Positions 45,201-59,214 are shown, numbered from the stretch's first letter. The stretch: 64,000 bases of DNA from Sympetrum striolatum (GCA_947579665.1 OX388349.1:71800841-71864840), one strand, 5' to 3'. The notes: generated by a model not told the origin, from the letters alone. Made by a program: numbers and translations.

Positions 45201-47398
45201 TCATGGTGGAGACCGGTGGTACACCACGGTGGTACTTAACCACGCTTTTCTACCTATGATGCACCATGGTTCGATTTCGTTGTCGGCACACCGAATATTC
45301 ACCCACGCAAGTGCAGAACACCTCTCCTTTATACCCTCTCAAGCACAGGGGGTTGAGAGGAGAAGGTCAAGGCACTGGCGAGCGCTTACCATGAAATTCT
45401 GGAGTTCCCAAGACAAAACATGTCGAGTCGGGTATTCCGACAGCTTGATTCAATATAAAAGCGGAAGAGTGGATTTAGAAATGAACCTTCCCCAAAGCAT
45501 CCCAGAGGAGATGCATTTACTTTTGAAATTAGACGTAAATATATCGAGAAGGACCTCGAACTTAAACTTATCCCAAAGATTGGAATACCGAAAACGCTTC
45601 TTCTCTTCCCAATTATTACTCGTAAAATATATTTCATGAATCTTCAGTTTGTGATTCATGGCAAAGATAGAGAGGATTCCCATCAAAGGATATTCCATCA
45701 GATAATGTTCGCGAAACGCTGAACTTCATAGTAAGAGCACCTCGTTATTAGTTGCGCCAAAGAGCTTTCTTGGTACAGATGTGTCAATATCAACAGCACG
45801 GCACGCACTCAGACTTAATTTCCTCGCCTCGAGCAAACAATTTCGCCACTCATTCCAGTAGAAAATGAAAACAAACGTGGGTGGAATAAAATCACAAGAC
45901 CTAGCAGCAGCTGGAGCTGATTGACTACTCTGTGACACACGATAAAATTAAAGCATTTCAGCAGAGCGATGCCACTTTCCGGTGGCTGCAGACGTACCGT
46001 AAACCGTAAGATGATGTTGAAACGGGTAAAATGTTAAATTGTATACTTATTCGAAGAGGGGATTTTAATAAATGACTCCTTAATAAATAAATCCTTTCTT
46101 AAATTTGAGCAAGAATAAGGAGAGAAATCACCGAGATGTGAGAAGGAACGTATATAATAATATAAGAATTTAGATCAATATGAAAGCAATAAGGTCGATA
46201 AGGAATAATGATGTAAATCTAACAAGGAGTCATAAAATATCAATGACGCGTATCTTAACTGAGATGGATTTCCCGACGATCAGTTTATGAACTAATACAA
46301 TAGTTTCAACAGATTTTCTTTTCATAAAGGCAGCTACAACGACAGTTCTACCTGCCTTTACAAGCAAATTACTAACTTTATTTTTACTACTATTGCTATA
46401 TTTATATTTATCTAAAGACTCACTAAGAGGAAACTAAACTTTTGATAATTATATTTATTATTAATTCTAGTTTTTAACTGATGTAATCGAAAACATCCTA
46501 GGTCAATCATGACATAAATGCCATCTCACTCTAAGGTTTGGCACCACTTTGGCGCAAATACTTTATTCCCTCAACTGCGGCAATTCCGACAAAAGGTTAT
46601 TTCCCAGGCTTAAGGTCCACAGAGAAGATCAGCTCAGCCCTCCAATTCGGACACGCCCTCCCAATTTTTCCCAGCATGCAAATAGTTGAATCAAACGCTC
46701 ACGATTGCCAAAAAAAGGCATCGCGGATACAGGGTATTTCCTAATGAAGCTGTTAGGCGCCCTTCCACGCCGAGGATCAGCATTCTCCGGCGGGAAATAA
46801 CGGAATGGATCAAGGGAACGAAAACTTCCCCCGAGTTGAGATCCGCGAGCTTTCCGAAACGACGCTTCGAGCGGGAGATAACCGCCGAACGGGGAAACGC
46901 TGAGGATTTTCATACGTAATGAATGCATTTTTGGGAAATTCGCCGAGCGGAAAAGCGGTCGTGAAACGGCTCGCTTAGCGGCCGCATTTATTGGCACCAA
47001 CGACATCGTCCAATGACGCTGCCCGACTCATAACGAGACCAAATCCAATTAAAGCGACGGCTGTCTTATGGACGTGGCGACTGATTGGAGGTAAAAAACG
47101 AGATTTTAAATATTCGGCGATCGAAAATGATTCCACCTTTTGAAAATGAAAATTGAATTAAATACCAATTACGTTCCCGCTGGGATAAAAATGATGCCAT
47201 TACGCTGTGCTTTCATCTGAGGGTAGCAATTTTTAGCAAGATTTGAAGCTTTTATACGCTTCACGGCTGTCTTTTTGTCTGAATTATTCGTCTATTACTG
47301 AATCCCTGTAACTCTATGGAAAATTTAGATAAGCTTTGTGTTATCAGGTTCGTTGCAAATAGGTATATGATACGCCTGGAATTCATCTTCCATTACAA
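45201..47398. other. No gene supported; GC-richer patch at 46540-47050
   Basis: Several frames of 60-136 codons overlap on both strands (45229-45639, minus 46629-47006, 46686-46919). Antisense pairs of similar length in a GC-richer patch are what low stop density produces by chance. No domain seen. Confidence 0.35.
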
Positions 47399-47470
47399 TG
47401 AAATATAAATAAATATAATACTGAAATATAAATGAATAAATATTAAAGAGAAATATAAATGAATACATAA
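47399..47470. repeat. Short AT-rich tandem repeat
   Basis: Three irregular copies of a unit like GAAATATAAATGAATAAATA start at 47399, 47422 and 47450. Confidence 0.55.
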
Positions 47471-47576
47471 CTTTTTTATTGTTAAGGGGTAGTATTTTTA
47501 AGAGTGCTTTGGTAGCATATTAAAATATTGCGAAAGAAATGAATTTCAAGAGAAAGTTATAAAACAAGGATATGTG

Positions 47577-47775
47577 TTTGGGTAACTTCGCACATAAGGG
47601 CCTGTATCAAGGGAAAAAAACCAAGGAAAACCGAACTGAAGAAAAGTTCCCAAAACGGCTAGGTAGAAACTTCTAGCGGGGTAGCTTAGTTAATTAAAGC
47701 ATTTTTTCTTCTGGATATAGAAAGGTCGCGGGTTCGATTCCCGCCCACGTCAGATATTTTTCAAGTCCTTTTTTC
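47577..47775 (+). repeat. SINE-A foldback dimer, truncated inverted half
   Basis: The inverted body (TTCGCACATAAGGGCCTG, then CCAAGGAAAACCGAACTG) is followed by the family junction CCCAAAACGGCTAGGTAGAA. A tRNA-like head follows at 47676-47752 with TAGCTTAG and a perfect B-box (GCGGGTTCGATTCCCGC), then GTCAGATATTTTTCAAGTCC. The inverted tRNA half seen at 42.3 kb is missing. Confidence 0.7.
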
Positions 47776-50682
47776 AAGCGAACTTCATTATGATCATTAT
47801 TTTTTTATACCACAGTAAATGTGCCAATAGGGACCCTATGTTAACAAAGGCTTATCTAAACCGAATGCAAAATAAGGCTCTAAAACATTGACGTATCAGG
47901 GACGTATTTAGTTAGAGAAAGCTTCTCCATACATATTTTGTCTTAGAAGATGCAATGAAATGGCAAAAACAGCGGAAAAATGCTAGAAATATAAATCGAG
48001 CTATAAGAACAGCAAGACGAGCTATCAATTTATATCCTTTAAAAATAAATTAGACAATGCAAAAATAAATAATCATTCCGTGGCCTATTTATATACAATC
48101 ATTCCATTATTGCGCGATTAATTCAATGTTTACAGAGAATTTTCGTCGCGAACGATGCTCCTGGCAGCGAATTCGATATCAAGTTCAATTTTAATTATGG
48201 ATTTAACGTTTAGATAACTTATATTACGTAAAATTAATCGTTATTGCTAAATTCTGCTCTAAGGGAAACGATCTACAAAAGAAGATTTCCTTACCACCAA
48301 TTGCATTGCCAGAAACAGTGACTTTAACTCGTTGGATTGGAAAAATAAGGTCACTGAATACGAGAAAAATCAAATGCATTAATGAATGGGAATTAATCAG
48401 CACATTTTCGAGAAAAAAGTATTATTTCGTAGCAATTACCAATACCCTCTCTAATAAATAATGTTTTAAAAAGTCGCATGAGAAGAAACATAATAAAATA
48501 TTACCGACAGCAAGAAGGATAAAAAATTTTACGATGTCACCTCTTCAATATTGAAGACATCAAGTACAGTGACTCAACCGACGCGCTTCCCTCCAATGAT
48601 ATATTATTCATAACTCTTTCACTAAAGAAGACACTTTTTCCTGCACGCAACACTTTGTGAGCTACAAAGACGAGACGAGCAGAACACTGCAGCGATGCAA
48701 ATGCAAAGTTGGCGATTACGTATTGATATATGGAGTCGGGAAACTCCTTAAAGGAAAACTTGGGGAGGTGGAATGGATGAGCAATAAATAAAGAGCTTCC
48801 ATAAGGCGCGTTGATGGTCTCTTTGGAGCCTCTTGGATGGAGAGCGCCAGTGGCGATATTTCGACCTGATGAATGTCCCGGGTAATGGCTGTGAAGATGC
48901 TCTTTGAGGTACGTGGAGGGGGAACCTCGATATTTGGAAAGGCACGAAAAGTGCAACTTTCAAACATCCAAAACCTAATTAAACGGACTAGTGAAAAATC
49001 TGTATTTCTACTGTCCTCACGAGATAGCATAACCGCGATGTTTTACCTCGCTGTACGCAACATATTGATATAATATTTATAGCTTAAAGACAGGATACAA
49101 AGTATATTATAAAAAACTAGATTCAAGTATTCTTAACAACAGAGCATACAAAACAGTACTAATACTAAAGTGCCTAATACTTTATAGTATCTAATACCGA
49201 TGCACAAAATTAATTTATACAATTATTATGACTGATGAACCTTGCACTTCAGACGGATCGGTTGATCAGTAGATACACCTCTTAATCGACTAACAAATAA
49301 ATCAATAGTTTCAATTATAAATGTAGTCACACCCAAATTGCCCTCGAATATAGAATATAACTTTCAACATCATAACATTCTATAGCTCACCAAAGCACTA
49401 CAGGACTTCGATTTTATTGAACACGATTTTACACTTATCTGAATCATTAAGTAAACAAGTCCTATGCAACTTCTCGTGAAACACTCGTAATTTTCATCAT
49501 CACCGTGAGTTATCGATCAGAAGACTGGTTTGTAGCGCCTCTCCAAGCCATCCTGCTCCCCGACAGTTGCTTCATTTTCCTCATAATTCCTAGCTTTAAC
49601 ACCCGCCATCACCTGTCTCTCGTAATTCGACCTAGCTATTCCGATATAATACCTTCCTCCATCCATACCCTCCAAGAACGTTTACAGGAGAACACCGTGC
49701 CTTAGCGCGGCCCATTAAATTTCCGCTATTTTTATAAATTTTTCACACCCTTCTCTTCAAGAGGGCTCTTGAATAGATAGTTACTGCATTCGTCCATGTA
49801 ATGCTCATAATTCTTGTGAGAAAGCATAACTCTATAGCTGCTAACTTCTTCTCAACTGCTGTTGCAGACAATGTTTCATGGCTATAAAAAGGGGCACTCT
49901 GATGACAGGTTTTAATTTTTCGATTTCTAATATCTGTCAAACTATCCATTATTCAAAACCATCGAAACGAATAAATACTTGTTAAGATTTGTAATGAAGC
50001 TAAGGGAGATTCTAGGCTTTATTTTACATTTTAATGCAAAGAGAAGGAAGCATATGGAATAACATTGCATCATATGAATAATAATTGGAAAATTTTTAAA
50101 AGTACGATATATGACAATGAAAACATCAAGTGCTCATCAAGTCACAAAACGAATGCGAGATGGAAATTGATGATTACTAAGGAAATATTACTTTCAAATC
50201 AACAAAAAGTGAGAAATAAGCTAGAAGAGTTACCATCTAACTGATAGCACTCATCTATATTACAACATAGCTATCAGAATATAATTGAAGATTTTTCTAA
50301 ATATTCGCAGTACCCGGGTATGTAAGAGTAGGTACCTTGTAACTTCATTGTTTTTGCCTAAACTGGATGAATAGTTAGTTTCTTACCAATAGAAATATTG
50401 TTTTAAAAAGTCTCTTGGACTGGTTTCCCCGAATAAAATATCGATGCAACGAATAATTTGTCAAACTGAATAAAAAATTAATAAAAACTTAAATACTGCG
50501 CAACATGAAAACGTGCAATTTGAGGCATGAAAAGTTTATTAACTAAAATATTCCTCATGAATTTTCAACCAACTCCACATTCTTAATAGGCAAATTAATG
50601 GTAGTAAGATGTAGAAATGAACTTTACTAAAATCGAGGAGTGAGCTTCATCCTAAGATTAAAAAAGAAGTTAAAAATAACGA
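47776..50682. other. No gene seen
   Basis: AT-rich. Minus frames at 48537-49030 (104-139 codons) overlap each other and an opposing frame at 48873-49073 and show no domain. Confidence 0.4.
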
Positions 50683-50815
50683 TAAGACTGGAACTCGAAC
50701 CTGGGTCTCCCACTTTCCGGGCAGGTATTCTAACTACTGAACAACCATACCCTCTCAATCTCACTTCAATTGAACGGGTGCTGGAAGACCCGGGTTCGAG
50801 TCTCCGTTATGTCGC
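50683..50815 (-). repeat. SINE-C copy with an inverted 3' half
   Basis: A minus-strand tRNA-like head (about 50690-50757: CCTGCCCGGAAAGTGGGAG and CCAGGTTCGAG) is followed 20 bp later by a plus-strand half (50773-50815: GCTGGAAGACCCGGGTTCGA). The plus half starts in the anticodon arm. This is the same head-to-head arrangement as in SINE-A but in another family. Confidence 0.6.
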
Positions 50816-51597
50816 TATTCTTTGATTTAAATGTGGCATAAATTAAACGAGTCGCGAGATACGATAGAATGAGAACATTACGATATCCAAGAACGGACGA
50901 AACGGTCCAAAGAACATGGGGAGAGAGATGGAAACGCATTTCGTCGTAGGATGTTTGTAGTGAAAAACAATTCTTCACCTGATTTATTATCTTCGTGTTT
51001 AAAGCGAACAAACAAAAACTTGGTCCGTACAGCTCGCGCTCGTTTTCTCTGATGTCGGAATAATTCAAGGATTCCGAAGAGAAACGTCCTCCGAAAAGAA
51101 ATGCACGCATTGAAGATTTAGCGAGCAGATGTAAATCGATTCCGGGATATCAAATTTTGAGCGGAATTCGCGGCCCTTCTCTGCCCGAAGAACGCGATGA
51201 AATTTAGGGAGGCTGCGGAAACGGACTGAATAATTCACCAAATGACTTAAGAAAATATGACTTCGGAACTTGAAACGTCTTATCCGGCGAGGAAAGCCCG
51301 AGATGTCGCTATATTTTCTCAACCTTCGCTATGAAAATAAGATCTCTCCTTAAAAGAAAAGAGGAAGACGAAATTCTGAGAAGATGATACACCGCATTAT
51401 GTAGGTGAATGTTTCATAATACGCCAAGATGATTTCGGATGGGACTCAAGAGCAGATGGTCCATTTAAATTTATTTTGACGACCGAGAAACTCTTAGTAA
51501 AATTATCCAGGCTATTGATACTCGAAAGTGCGTACGAATTAAAGAATTGCTATGAAAAATGTTATCATGTCTCACTTTAACAAAGATTATTTTCTTA
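50816..51597. other. No gene supported
   Basis: Minus frames 50766-51110 and 51065-51322 overlap and lack domains. The stretch at 51000-51320 is slightly CpG-richer. Confidence 0.4.
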
Positions 51598-51800
51598 TTT
51601 ATTTAAAGACTCATTTACAGTGTTGGCACCATTGTATATGGAATACAGACACAAACAAAGAATACATCAAAGGTAAGGTAAATATACTGATTTCATGACA
51701 AAAATAGATGCAAATCAACAAAAACTAACACAGATAAATTTACACAAAATACAATCTAAGCAGGAAATAATTTACAAGAATCTATTTAAAGACATTTTAA
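51598..51800 (-). mobile_element. LINE-type 3' end, family 2, copy 1
   Basis: On the minus strand the sequence ends TGGTGCCAACACTGTAAATG, then an AAATAAATAAG tail, typical of a non-LTR 3' terminus. A second copy in the same orientation is at 58048-58265, sharing CAGTGTTGGCACCA, GATTTCATGA, GCAAATCAACAAAAA and TACAAGAATCTAT. No protein-coding part is attached. Confidence 0.6.
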
Positions 51801-53334
51801 GAATGAGGCTAGCGACAGTTTGAATAATGATGAACCATCAAATATGATTCTAATTTGAGGACTTTACTTCAAAAATCAGAATATTATTTTCATTTTCGTT
51901 GTAAATATAAAATTCCGTTAAAACATAAAATCAAAAACATATAATATTTACTGAAATTTTTAAACTGCACTTTTCTAAATAAACTAAAACCACTAACCAA
52001 TAAGTATGTAAGTACATACATTAAATATGTATAATAACATGCAATACGTCTTATGATAGATACTTTATTTTTACCTATCGGATTTGTACCATACGCTTAC
52101 ATTTGGATAAGCGTGTATGAATAAACATATACATACATGCACTATATAATCCAATATATGTTTTAAAAAATCCTTCTTAATGATTACTAACTCAGAGAAC
52201 ATCACATAAGAAAATATGAGGAGATGAATCAAAAGAGTAAGCGCGATAATACGTCTGGTAAATGTAGCAGAAACTCGTTCCTTGAATTGAACACATGTTC
52301 TTTCGGCACAAAGAACTTCCATCGGCAATTTTTTAGGTTCAAATTAGAATAAATGCATAATGAATGTGAAGAGAGGGTCGTGAAAGAGCCGCGCATTCAA
52401 ATATTCATTTCTCAAGGCGACAAAAGCTAGAGTAGATAGACTCGGTCTGAGCTAAAGAAAAAACACAATATGGAACAGTACGCGGGGACTTTTGTCAGTG
52501 TTTAACTAGGGAGCAGCTGCGAAGAAAGGTGGCCCCGGGCGTTCTCCACAGTAGCACGGGGTTCAAAGCCCAAGGAAACTTCTCACAGATAAAGACTCGG
52601 AGCAAAATCAGGACAGATTTCTTACTTCATGTATGCATCATTTTGTAAACGAAGAAACAATGCTTTGCTCTAATCATTCAGCCAGTAAAAATATGAGATG
52701 CCGTAGAAATATTGAAGGGGAAAACATATGAATCTGCCGAAATATGCAGTGAAAGATTCAAGAAATGGAATGGATTATTGGCCGTTAACGAGGTACTAAA
52801 CTAAACGAAACTATCAAAATGAAGTATCAACAACTTTGTTAATCGAGGAACATATCCAAAAAAGCTATGAAGTAAAGTGCGTTTAGTATGTTCTACTATA
52901 AATTACTTTCAGCTTCACCTCAAATTTATCTATAAATTAAAAGATTTATTCGCTTCAAAGTCAGATGAATAGCACTGCAGACTTATACCCATAAGTACGC
53001 GAGCTCGAATTTGAATAGATTTTTCAGATAAAGGGCAAAGAATTTTCTAATATTGAAATAATGATGCCCAAAAATTAAATGAAAATTCTGTATAGATAAC
53101 GAAAGAATTATATAAGCCTTAAAATTGTACCCTGGCTATAATGAAGTAATTTTCCACCATGAAAAACTTTAAATAGATGAATTACAAACAAGTAAATTCG
53201 CACATATGAGGGTAAAATTCTAACCTAGCAAGCAATCATGCTTTATTCCATTTCCAAGAAAAGGAATGGAAAGAGAAGTGCAACTCGTAGAATCATTTTA
53301 ATTTGGAAAAGCAGGTTCCGCTTATATCCTTTTA

Positions 53335-53445
53335 GTTTGACGGGGTAAGCAAGGGCAAACTACCTCACTCCTCGTCATACCTAGTAATCCTCAATCCTCT
53401 CTACTAGCTGTTGGTTGCTGGTGTTAGGGGAGGTGATGTGCCAAC
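53335..53445 (-). repeat. SINE-B copy
   Basis: GACGGGGTAAGCAAGGGCAA, ACTACCTCACTCCTCGTCAT and ACCTAGTAATCCTCAATCC, then GTTAGGGGAGGTGATG. This is the least decayed core of the family in the window. Confidence 0.5.
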
Positions 53446-54034
53446 CAGAACAAAAAATACGCAAGAGAACGTGATACATTCGAATTACTCTCTCAAAAAC
53501 TAAATGTGAGCATAATGTATTAACACTGATAGATCATCAAGACCCTCGTAAGATTTGAGATAACGTTAAATGTTATTGAAAGCTAGTAGAAATCGGCATA
53601 CCTAAGCAACATGGATGACTTCTACAGCCTCTCCATTGAGCCACTAAAAGCTATCGATTATCGCTGCAGATGGATTGACCGACACCAAAACATCAGTCGT
53701 GTCATTGACAATGAGGAAACTCGTGTTATTTGCAATAGCATCATCCCTTACACATTCTAACTCACCGAAAATCCGTAAATTAATTAATATCGTAAACTTC
53801 GCTATTTCTCTCTCTTTACTTATCAACGAAAGATTCTCAACTCCCACGCCTAATTTTAGAGTGCTTAACTTAATTAATTCACAATATAACTTCTTTCACT
53901 GAGGGAACCACAATTTGCATCGATTTACTAAAGAGTGGAACACCGTGATTCATCGGCCTAAATAGATATACGACAAAAGGCCATGAGCGCTGTTAAGACA
54001 ATTGACCTAATTATTTCCATCGATATAAAATTTA
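53446..54034. other. No gene seen
   Basis: AT-rich. Plus frame 53675-53902 and minus frame 53644-53847 are antisense to each other with no domain. Confidence 0.45.
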
Positions 54035-54055
54035 ATATATATATATATATATATA
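54035..54055. repeat. (TA)n microsatellite
   Basis: About ten AT dinucleotides in a row. Confidence 0.9.
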
Positions 54056-54339
54056 GACTGTAGAATATTCTAATTCAATTCGAGAAATCTCTCAAGAGTC
54101 TAAATCTTTCAAACGCTTTCCTTCTTTAACATATTTCGTTGTGAGATAAATGTCTCGCCGAATAAAGACGCCTAATTTCACACGAATCTTACTTTCACGG
54201 TATCGAAAATCGTATAGTTTATTAAATTTTATTAAACAAATCAAATTTTAACGTAACTAAAAAGTTGAAATTTTAACCTAAAAACTTATAAAACTTTAAC
54301 ACACTATTCAGAAAAATCTATTGGATATTCACCCACATC

Positions 54340-54830
54340 TACATTAATACCCAACAAGCTGCCTTTCGGCGGGTAGTAGGGAGAGGATATAATTATTTCT
54401 CTCAATTCAGCTCATTATCGCAACGTCAGAAGTAGCAGGTGGTATGATATGTGTTCAGGATTATGAACCGGTTTTGTCTTCCGAGAAGGTAGTTTCCCTA
54501 AATTTGGCAAGTAATCGCAGCCTATCTTCTGATCTTCTTTCTTTTAAAGATTCCCAGCTTGCTCATGAGAGCTGGTGATGTGATACCAGCATTTTCATAC
54601 TAGCACTTTCAACAGAACGTATCGCCTTGCGCTGCACTTTCTCGAGCTCACGGATGCACGTTTCATCCGCCAGATGCCATATACTTGCCGCATATTCCAG
54701 ATGGGGCCTGACCATGTTGAAGTAGCATCGCTCTCTTACCTTTCTATCGCATTTATCGAGCATGCGCATTACAAAGCCGAGCCTTATAATTGTATTACTG
54801 CATTAATATGCGTATTCTGATTTAAGTTAT
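54340..54830 (-). pseudogene. Decayed LINE reverse transcriptase C-terminus (CR1/L2-like)
   Basis: The minus frame 54769-54563 includes RKVRERCYFNMVRPHLEYAA, SIW and IRELEKVQRKAIRSV, the pattern found after the catalytic core in CR1/L2/Jockey-type non-LTR reverse transcriptases. Upstream (54771-54830) a CSNTIIRLGFVMRML-like stretch extends the similarity across a stop. Downstream, in another frame, WESLKERRSEDRLRLLAKF continues it. Several stops and shifts show it is dead. The clade call is tentative. Confidence 0.7.
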
Positions 54831-57800
54831 TTGTGAGGGAATCCCGAAATATGCAAGTAAATCTACTACTTTATCATTTATTCCATTAATTTTACACTGG
54901 TTATTCCGACGCTATTCTTTCCTTTCGAATAAATTAACTACGGAGCCTTTTCAAGATTATTTCTTGAGCAATTAAGTTAAAATGACAGATCCTCATTCTC
55001 AAATGGCTAGAACTAGCGTCAGATTCGGAAACAGCTTGAGGAAAGATTCTCTTATCTTTTTACCTTTAAGACTCAAATTTTTATTTTTAGTTTAGAATTG
55101 TTCCTGAATTTGAATTTATTTAATGGCAATCTCAAATGTGGACTTAAACACTTTCAACTCACACTTTATAATCCCTTGAGTTTATTGTTATGTAACCTTC
55201 CATTAGTACGGGCAATTATTTTTTAGTTACTCTTATATTCATCTCAGGTGCAAAATTGTTCGCAAGAAATATGAAATAATTATAAATATCACTTTCATGC
55301 AACTTTTCGCTTCTCAAGTTGCACTACTAAGCGTTGAGATGATTGTCTAACTTCCAGTCTTCATCAACTTCCTTAAATAAATAGCATTGCTTAAAGCCAG
55401 CCATTAAAATGCCTAAATGGTAGAAGACTTTTATTTAATTATATTCAAAAAACAAACGTAACTTCGGAGGTAATTCATATCATATAATTAAATTACTAAA
55501 GTGAAGGTGGGTCCATGAGGTGAAGAGCCATTTGGCTGACTCAATAATTCTCTCTCTCTGTATATGAATATGGTCCACAATATAAAAATGTACACGTAAA
55601 AAACCTAAAATTATCATTAGAATTCAACCTCGTAAAACAGTTATCTTCAGGAATCTAGGAAAACGTTGAAATAGTTCGACGTAAATGAGTGAGAAGGGCC
55701 AGTGAGAAGGAACGTCAAATGTTGATGGGTATTTGCTTTGACTAACCCGGAAGGATGGTGGAAAAATTCTAATCCTACTCTGATTTACGAAGGAAAAGTT
55801 AATCACATAAAAATTTGCAATTCGCCGTAAATGCAGAAAACCTAACTCGCAAATTACGCCTCGGATGGAAAAGATAGTGTTATTTATCGGAAAACATCTC
55901 TAGATGGACACTCCAGATTGTGAAGATAATAGAGACTTTATGGACCCCTAACCATCAGAAGCGGAGAAAAAAAGTCTACGGCTAGCGCAAAGCCCGGAAT
56001 TCCCGCCGCCTCGCCAAATATGCAGAGCATTCTTACACCCACGACTACCATGGAGGCATTACCGAAGGGAGAGAAAGAGCGAGAGATGAGTGGAGCTGAA
56101 CAGGAGAAGATTGGAGTGTCAGCGGAAACAGAGCCGGGGAAAAAGAATTCCGAATGGAACTGCCATGAAAATATTCGCCCAACACCTGGGAAAATTAACG
56201 TGGTGCACTTGATCACAAACCTCGAGCAGTTACGCATTCGCCCCATGCATTACGAGCGAAAAAAAAGTCTCGGACAGTATTTCATTAATTATTCGCGAGG
56301 TGATTAATTTTGGCTCGATAAAGTTACCTAAATTTCTCATCAATTTCACCTAGTAGACGTTACAAACACATTCTTATATACACACGCTATATTTTTTTAT
56401 GGCTCCATGACGTAATCCCACAACATAAACCCCACAAGCCAAAACTGAACATTGATAAAAGCCCACAATGATAACACCGTTCCGCTGACACCTTAGAAAC
56501 AAGGATTTTAGTGCCTTTTAAGTCTTACATTATAATATTATTTTAATAACGCAAAATCTTTAAGATAATTCGATACATTTAAAGTTATCGTACCTAGGTG
56601 AACTTTACCATTAGTGTTTATTGGAGCCACCGTCTTGCCCTAAGAAAATTTAAAAACACATCAAAGGACGGCGATTTCCCCATTCCCACTTGATTCTCGA
56701 ATAGATACCAAACAAAATTAGTATTAAACCACTTGTGCTTTAAATACTTCATTATACATCAAATGCAATTTACGAGTGATCCAGCTTTCGTAATAACATT
56801 ATCTGACGTATCACAAGGGAAACCTTTGAAATATTTTCAACCTATAATTTTCTCAACAAACATTAATTAGTTTTTTTTATCATAAACAGCACAATGCAAA
56901 ATCATCAGGTAGTAAAACATAATCAAAAATATAAACCTGAATATCAACTTTAATTTTGGTTTAATTAACGATGATGATTTAAATTTCAGGAAAAGATAGA
57001 TCAAACGCTTATTTTCGTTCATAAATTATTAAAAAGTCAAGGCTGTAACAAACAATAAATAATCCAAAAATAAAAGATAAACAAATTACAAAAGATAATC
57101 AAACATAAAACAATAATCAATTGAGAATAGCCACTTCTCGATTACTTAATTACTTCATTATTATCAATTGTCAACTCAATTAATTCACTTCGTGATTCCA
57201 AATGTAGCTATTGGTTTTTTACAGAAAAAATCCCACAAATTATTGGGTACGTAATTTATATAAATGAGGCATTAATTATTCTCAAATTAGTCAATTTAAA
57301 ATGCAAGAATATATTTTTTTAATTCGCGAACGATTTCCAAAACCTGGTTTAAATTCAATTGCATAATATTCCCAGAATAGCGGCAGTATGAGGCAAACGT
57401 GGGCAAAACAACGACCGACGAATACAAAGAAATGTATCCCAAAGAACATTCGTTTCACCAACCAACAAAGTCCTCAGCCCGGCCGCCCTAGCCCAGCAAG
57501 TATTTGTCTTTAAGAGAGGTCGACTCGACCAAAAAGGAGTATTCGAGGGCTTTTACAGCCCCTGGGAAGGGGCAGAGAAAGAAAGGTTTTCAAGGAACGA
57601 GGAGATCTCGTAAAGAAGAACTCGGTAGAGGAAGGCGCGCCTAATGTGAATTTCCAGACGTGCGGGCGAAATGAGCAGACAAACTAGATGAGGGCATTTC
57701 ATACGTGAGGTGTAGAGATTTTGTGGGCGGAATAGTCAAAGCGATTGTCTATCCTTTGAATCACGTTACGCGGGTCGAGATGCTAAAATAGCGGGAGGAG

Positions 57801-58047
57801 ACATTCTTAATAAGATTTCCCACTTGGAGAAGATTGAGACCAACTGATTTCGGATTCTGAGGCATCTTCCACGATCGTCTCCAACTGTGGCTTCATGTTC
57901 ATCGTGAAAATAAATGAGGATTATTTCTGAACAATTAGCTAGCTATAGCTACATATAGCAGAAGTAATCCATTCTAATTTAAGCGTATTACGTTGGACCC
58001 TATACGTCGACAAGTGACCATCCAAAAATAATACCTCATTTTTAAAT
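54831..58047. other. No gene seen; GC-richer patch at 57400-57780
   Basis: AT-rich. Opposing frames at 55938-56307 overlap and have no domain. The 57400-57780 patch is CpG-richer and has no convincing exon. Confidence 0.4.
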
Positions 58048-58265
58048 AGTATAAATATTTATTTAATGATTCACATACACTGTTGGCACCATATTATAGT
58101 GAATACAAGCAAACAAAAATATAACAAATGTTAAGTAAATATCCATGATTTCATGAAATAAAAATAAAAGCAAATCAACAAAAAATAAAACATATAAATG
58201 AACACAATATAAGATCGATGCAGGAAATTATGTACAAGAATCTATATACGTACAAATATTCTTTA
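58048..58265 (-). mobile_element. LINE-type 3' end, family 2, copy 2
   Basis: Second copy of the element at 51598-51800, with ACACTGTTGGCACCATATT and the same downstream blocks. Its tail is AT-rich (AAATAAATATTTATAC on the minus strand). Confidence 0.6.
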
Positions 58266-59214
58266 AAGAATGTCTGTATGTAGATTTCCGGTCACGTTAG
58301 ATAATGTACTTTTTAATCCCCCGGTGATTTGAATAAAGAAAGTCAATAAGGAAATATGAAATTATTTTAATTCCTCACACGTCGTATTATCCATTCACTT
58401 TAAAAAAATCATTGTGACTTTCAATTGGTCAGAAAATGTTTACAAGAGATGACAGATCTGGTAGCAAACACAATTTTCCTTATCACCGCAAGTCAAAATG
58501 AATCCTACTATTCCCACCAAGGAAATCCTAAGTGATTTTTACATGTTATGCTAAGAATTATAAATATTAAACTATAAACTAACGTAAAGGAATGTAGGTT
58601 GTATCAATCACACAGTTATCAATTCTGAAAAGGATACGTTGTAAACCCACAGAAATCGCGAACATCAAAATCCTTTCGAAAAGCTTTTTTGGCATAATGC
58701 AATCCCTTCCGTATTATAGGAAAGTATGGAGAGTAGAGCAAATAATTTAAAATAAACAAATAAAAAAACCGTCCAAGTTTTATTGAACCAGAGTTCTCTA
58801 AGTCCTAAACCTCATATAATTGCATTATGGCATTCTAGTAAGATAGCCTTGTAAACACTTCAAGTTTATATCAGCAACATGTTCGCCTACTCAAGCAATA
58901 CTTGACCGAAAATTCTCAATTGAAAGACGACAATTTTCTGCAAAATATGCTCGTCGACAGAACTATTTACAGCAACGTTACGCGGTAGATAATCAAGTCT
59001 CGTGTAATTAAATTACGGCATTCCACAAAGTTGGGCTTTAACGTCAACTTGAAGAGTAAAACTGAGTCGTTCACTGTTTCCTAAACAATCGTGTGTGCAG
59101 CAAATAAAACAATGTCTAAATGTAGCAAATGAGAGATGTATAAACCAAATATAATCACGAATTTAAAGTACAATGGAGCATGAAAAAGTAGATTAATATT
59201 TCAAAAGTCATTTA
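58266..59214. other. No gene seen
   Basis: AT-rich sequence with no frame or repeat I can assign. Confidence 0.5.

Noticed and set aside
46629..47006. 125-codon minus-strand frame in a GC-rich patch
   Set aside because: Overlaps opposing frames of similar length; consistent with low stop density in GC-rich DNA.
57425..57475. Hammerhead candidate on the minus strand (CUGAGGA with a downstream GAAACG)
   Set aside because: The intervening sequence cannot form a stem II, so the match is to the short core words only.
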